This document shows, in pieces, positions 62,033-64,000 of a stretch of DNA of 64,000 nucleotides. The notes under the pieces are model-generated. The model searched no databases, was not told the origin of the DNA, and saw only the letters and a program-made list of their open reading frames with translations. The position numbers and the translations under genes are program-made. Every line of letters begins with the position of its first letter. The stretch's first letter is position 1. The stretch is taken from contig NZ_JACRSU010000001.1 of the NCBI RefSeq assembly GCF_014384785.1, positions 744,001 through 808,000 of the forward strand. The letters run 5' to 3'. The DNA is from Congzhengia minquanensis (lineage in GTDB: Bacteria; Bacillota; Clostridia; UBA1381; UBA9506).

Positions 62033-62061
62033 TTGAAAAAGCATGCCAATTGTGGTATAAT
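62033..62061 (+). promoter_or_regulatory. Promoter of the TetR gene
   Basis: TTGAAA (62033-62038), 17-base spacer, TATAAT (62056-62061). Confidence 0.75.
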
Positions 62062-62101
62062 AGAGGTGTTTCATTACAGCAAGTAATTTGAAAGGGCGTG
62101 A

Positions 62102-62668
62102 ATGTTCATGGCGTCGTTTACGAAAAAGGCAATTATCGCCTCGTTTTTAAAGTTTTTAAATGAAAAGCCCCTGTCTAAAATCACCGTGAAGGATATTGTG
62201 GAGGACTGCGGAATAAACCGCAATTCGTTTTACTACCATTTTGAAGACCTCCCCAGCCTGGCGGAGGCCGTTTTGATGGAAGACGCGGCAAAAATCGTTG
62301 AACAGGCCAAAGACCTGACCTCGTTTGAAGACTGCCTGACCATTGCCCTGGATATGGCGCTGAAAAACAAAAGGGCCGTAATGCACCTTTACCAGTCTCA
62401 AAGCCGGGAATCCTTTGAGCGGTATTTAAACAAAATTGCGGAATTTACAGCAAAAGAATATATTCACAAAATTGCCCGGGGATATGACGTTTCCTCCGCT
62501 GACAAAGAGATTATCATTCATTACTACAAGTGCCAGTTAATCGGCTTTGTGTTAGACTGGCTGAACTCCGGCATGAATTATGACATTCAGCAGAACATAA
62601 AGCGCCTTTGTGAGCTGTTTAGCGGCGCAACCCAAACCGCGTTTCTGCGCAGTGCGGAAAACGAATAA
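62102..62668 (+). CDS. TetR/AcrR-family regulator
   Basis: A 188-residue regulator: MASFTKKAIIASFLKFLNEK, HTH SKITVKDIVEDCGINRNSFYYHF near 24-46, and a helical C-terminal domain of the type seen in Firmicutes DhaS-like regulators. The ATG at 62102 fits AAAGGG five bases upstream. It is convergent to the YhgE/Pip gene, which it may control, as such pairs are common. Confidence 0.85.
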   Translation: MFMASFTKKAIIASFLKFLNEKPLSKITVKDIVEDCGINRNSFYYHFEDLPSLAEAVLMEDAAKIVEQAKDLTSFEDCLTIALDMALKNKRAVMHLYQSQSRESFERYLNKIAEFTAKEYIHKIARGYDVSSADKEIIIHYYKCQLIGFVLDWLNSGMNYDIQQNIKRLCELFSGATQTAFLRSAENE

Positions 62669-62671
62669 ACG

Positions 62672-62700
62672 AAACGGCCGGCAAAATGCCGGCCGTTTTT
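62672..62700. terminator. Terminator between TetR and YhgE/Pip genes
   Basis: 12-base stem (62672-62683 with 62687-62698) with a three-base loop, followed by TT. Confidence 0.8.
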
Positions 62701-64000
62701 AATGTCCGCAAATGTTCGACTCGCCCAACTTTTTTGACAGCGGCGCCATTTTCCTTGCAAGGAACGATTTTAAGAAAAATCCAATCAGGAAAAACGTAAT
62801 GCCGTAAACCGTAAGTACACAAATGTCTTTCAGCAAATTTGCCGCCACAATGCCGCCTACGCACTCCCGCATGCCCATAATGCCATAGGTAAAGGGCATG
62901 ATTTTATAAATCATTTGGAAAAATGCCGGTGTAACCTCAATGGGGAACGTGCCGCCGGTGCCGCCAATCTGGAACACCAAAAATACCACGGCCAGCGCCT
63001 TGCCCACATTGTCAAACAGCGAAACCAACGTATAAACAATGGTAGTGAACACCAGGCTGTAAAACATGGACAGCAGAACGAACAGGGCCGGGTGCTCCAT
63101 CCGCACGTTTAACAGCACCACATCTCCCAGTCCTGCAATCATGCCTTGCAGGACGCCGAAAAATGCAAAGAACATCAGCTTTCCCACATATTCCTGTCTG
63201 GGAGTCACCGGGAACGGAACATTGTGCGCTTTGGTTGAAAACAGCGCGCACATTAACACCGCGCCCACCCACAGGCACAGGGTGGTATAAAACGGCGTCA
63301 GCCCCGCGCCGTAGTTTTCCATGGGGAACAGCTTGGTAGAATCCACCTTCACCGGGGCGGAAATAAAATCACTCTCGCCGCTGCCGTCCATGTTCAAGAG
63401 CTTTGAAACGTCCGACATGCTCACCGCGTTCATCACATTTTTCAGCTTTTCGGCGGCGTCGTAAAACGGTGAAAGCCGCTCCTCTACCTTGTCTTTAAAG
63501 CTTTGCACATCATCTAATGCAATGGTGCTTTTGTCCTTCAGCTTGTCAACAAAGCTCTTTAATTCCCCAATGTCCACACTCTTTTCCAACAGAACAGATG
63601 CAATGTCCGACGCTGCAGTTTTGGTATTGTTCAGCATTTCATAAATTTTGGGCATCATTTCCGAATTGTCAATTTGACCGGTTAAGTCGTTTGCCAGGTC
63701 TGCGCCCTTGCGGGCGGTTTTCGCCGCGTCGTTTAACAGCTTTTCAACCGTGTCGCTGTCTGAAACCTTGTTCGAAACGTTAGCCAGCCCGTTTGAAACC
63801 TCTTTTAAATTGCCGATAAACCGGTTTAAATCCTTTTGAAAATTGCTGATGTCCGCATCGCCGGCGTCTTCTATAATGGCGCTGGTGTCGTTTAAGGTGC
63901 TGATCATTCCGTCAAGCGACGACTGCAGCGAGGAGATTGTGTTCCCAGGCGCGGCTCTTAAATTTTTCAACGTTTTATAAAGGGCCTTGCTGGCCCTTGC
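62699..64000 (-). CDS. YhgE/Pip-domain membrane protein, C-terminal part
   Basis: 434 codons of a gene whose start lies beyond the window edge. The first 230 visible residues form a long coiled-coil rod (DKLKDKSTIALDDVQSFKDK). Then five or six TM segments follow, with GTGGTFPIEVTPAFFQMIYK and IMPFTYGIMGMRECVGG, which are typical of the YhgE/Pip and ABC-2-type permease family. Members are phage-receptor-like or export proteins of the cell envelope. Confidence 0.88.
   Translation of the reverse strand, partial: ARASKALYKTLKNLRAAPGNTISSLQSSLDGMISTLNDTSAIIEDAGDADISNFQKDLNRFIGNLKEVSNGLANVSNKVSDSDTVEKLLNDAAKTARKGADLANDLTGQIDNSEMMPKIYEMLNNTKTAASDIASVLLEKSVDIGELKSFVDKLKDKSTIALDDVQSFKDKVEERLSPFYDAAEKLKNVMNAVSMSDVSKLLNMDGSGESDFISAPVKVDSTKLFPMENYGAGLTPFYTTLCLWVGAVLMCALFSTKAHNVPFPVTPRQEYVGKLMFFAFFGVLQGMIAGLGDVVLLNVRMEHPALFVLLSMFYSLVFTTIVYTLVSLFDNVGKALAVVFLVFQIGGTGGTFPIEVTPAFFQMIYKIMPFTYGIMGMRECVGGIVAANLLKDICVLTVYGITFFLIGFFLKSFLARKMAPLSKKLGESNICGH

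Overview
The window looks like a chromosomal segment of a Bacillota bacterium of the class Clostridia. The supporting signs are AGGAGG-type ribosome sites, TTGACA/TATAAT promoters, a YtaF-type sporulation membrane protein, a VanY-type carboxypeptidase operon, an Rrf2-controlled metY-cysK unit, and mobile DNA typical of gut clostridia. I could run no searches; family names come from reading motifs in the translations.

Layout. 0-10.6 kb is ordinary chromosome: a SpoIIE phosphatase/SiaB/SiaC switch (first gene cut by the window edge), a SAM methyltransferase, a VOC protein beside a stub of a lost MFS exporter, mutY, an Rrf2 regulator with metY and cysK, a sugar kinase/aldolase pair with a divergent PocR-AraC regulator, and tRNA-Leu(UAG). 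From 10.6 to about 38.4 kb is a composite island. It starts with two overlapping serine recombinases and a long leftward cargo/conjugation operon (DUF4314, an amidoligase, a cyclotransferase-DUF5049 fusion, a replication-relaxation protein, a VirD4-like ATPase, an MT-A70 methylase). A membrane-anchored Sel1 protein, a TetR-like regulator, a large two-unit FISUMP surface protein amid strong inverted repeats, and a FimB-sized tyrosine recombinase follow. Next come two damaged envelope genes (a frameshifted lipoprotein and an RCC1-SLH protein split by an in-frame TAA), a tight four-gene operon ending in a CdiA-like nuclease, and an OLD-nuclease/UvrD-helicase pair that looks like a compact Gabija defence system. 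Inverted copies of IS21-end-like repeats lie at both edges of the island.

38.6-55.3 kb is chromosome again: a membrane diguanylate cyclase, an SPFH/Tim44-like pair, an AraC regulator with a transporter and an oxidoreductase, a beta-glucoside PTS with its 6-phospho-beta-glucosidase, a GNAT, YtaF, a two-component system in an operon ending at vanY, and a TVP38 protein. At 55.37 kb a consensus promoter precedes a roughly 430-nt region with no gene, whose ends pair over 22 positions. This is my best candidate for an undescribed structured RNA. From 55.9 to 61.9 kb lies a decayed Tn4451-like mobilizable element: a recombinase tail joined to a relaxase that lost its metal-binding histidines, mobC, an oriT-like region, and a tnpV cut at its 3' end. 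A restriction-modification module with a small AbrB-like gene and a palindromic operator sits inside it. The window ends with a TetR regulator and the C-terminal part of a YhgE/Pip membrane protein.
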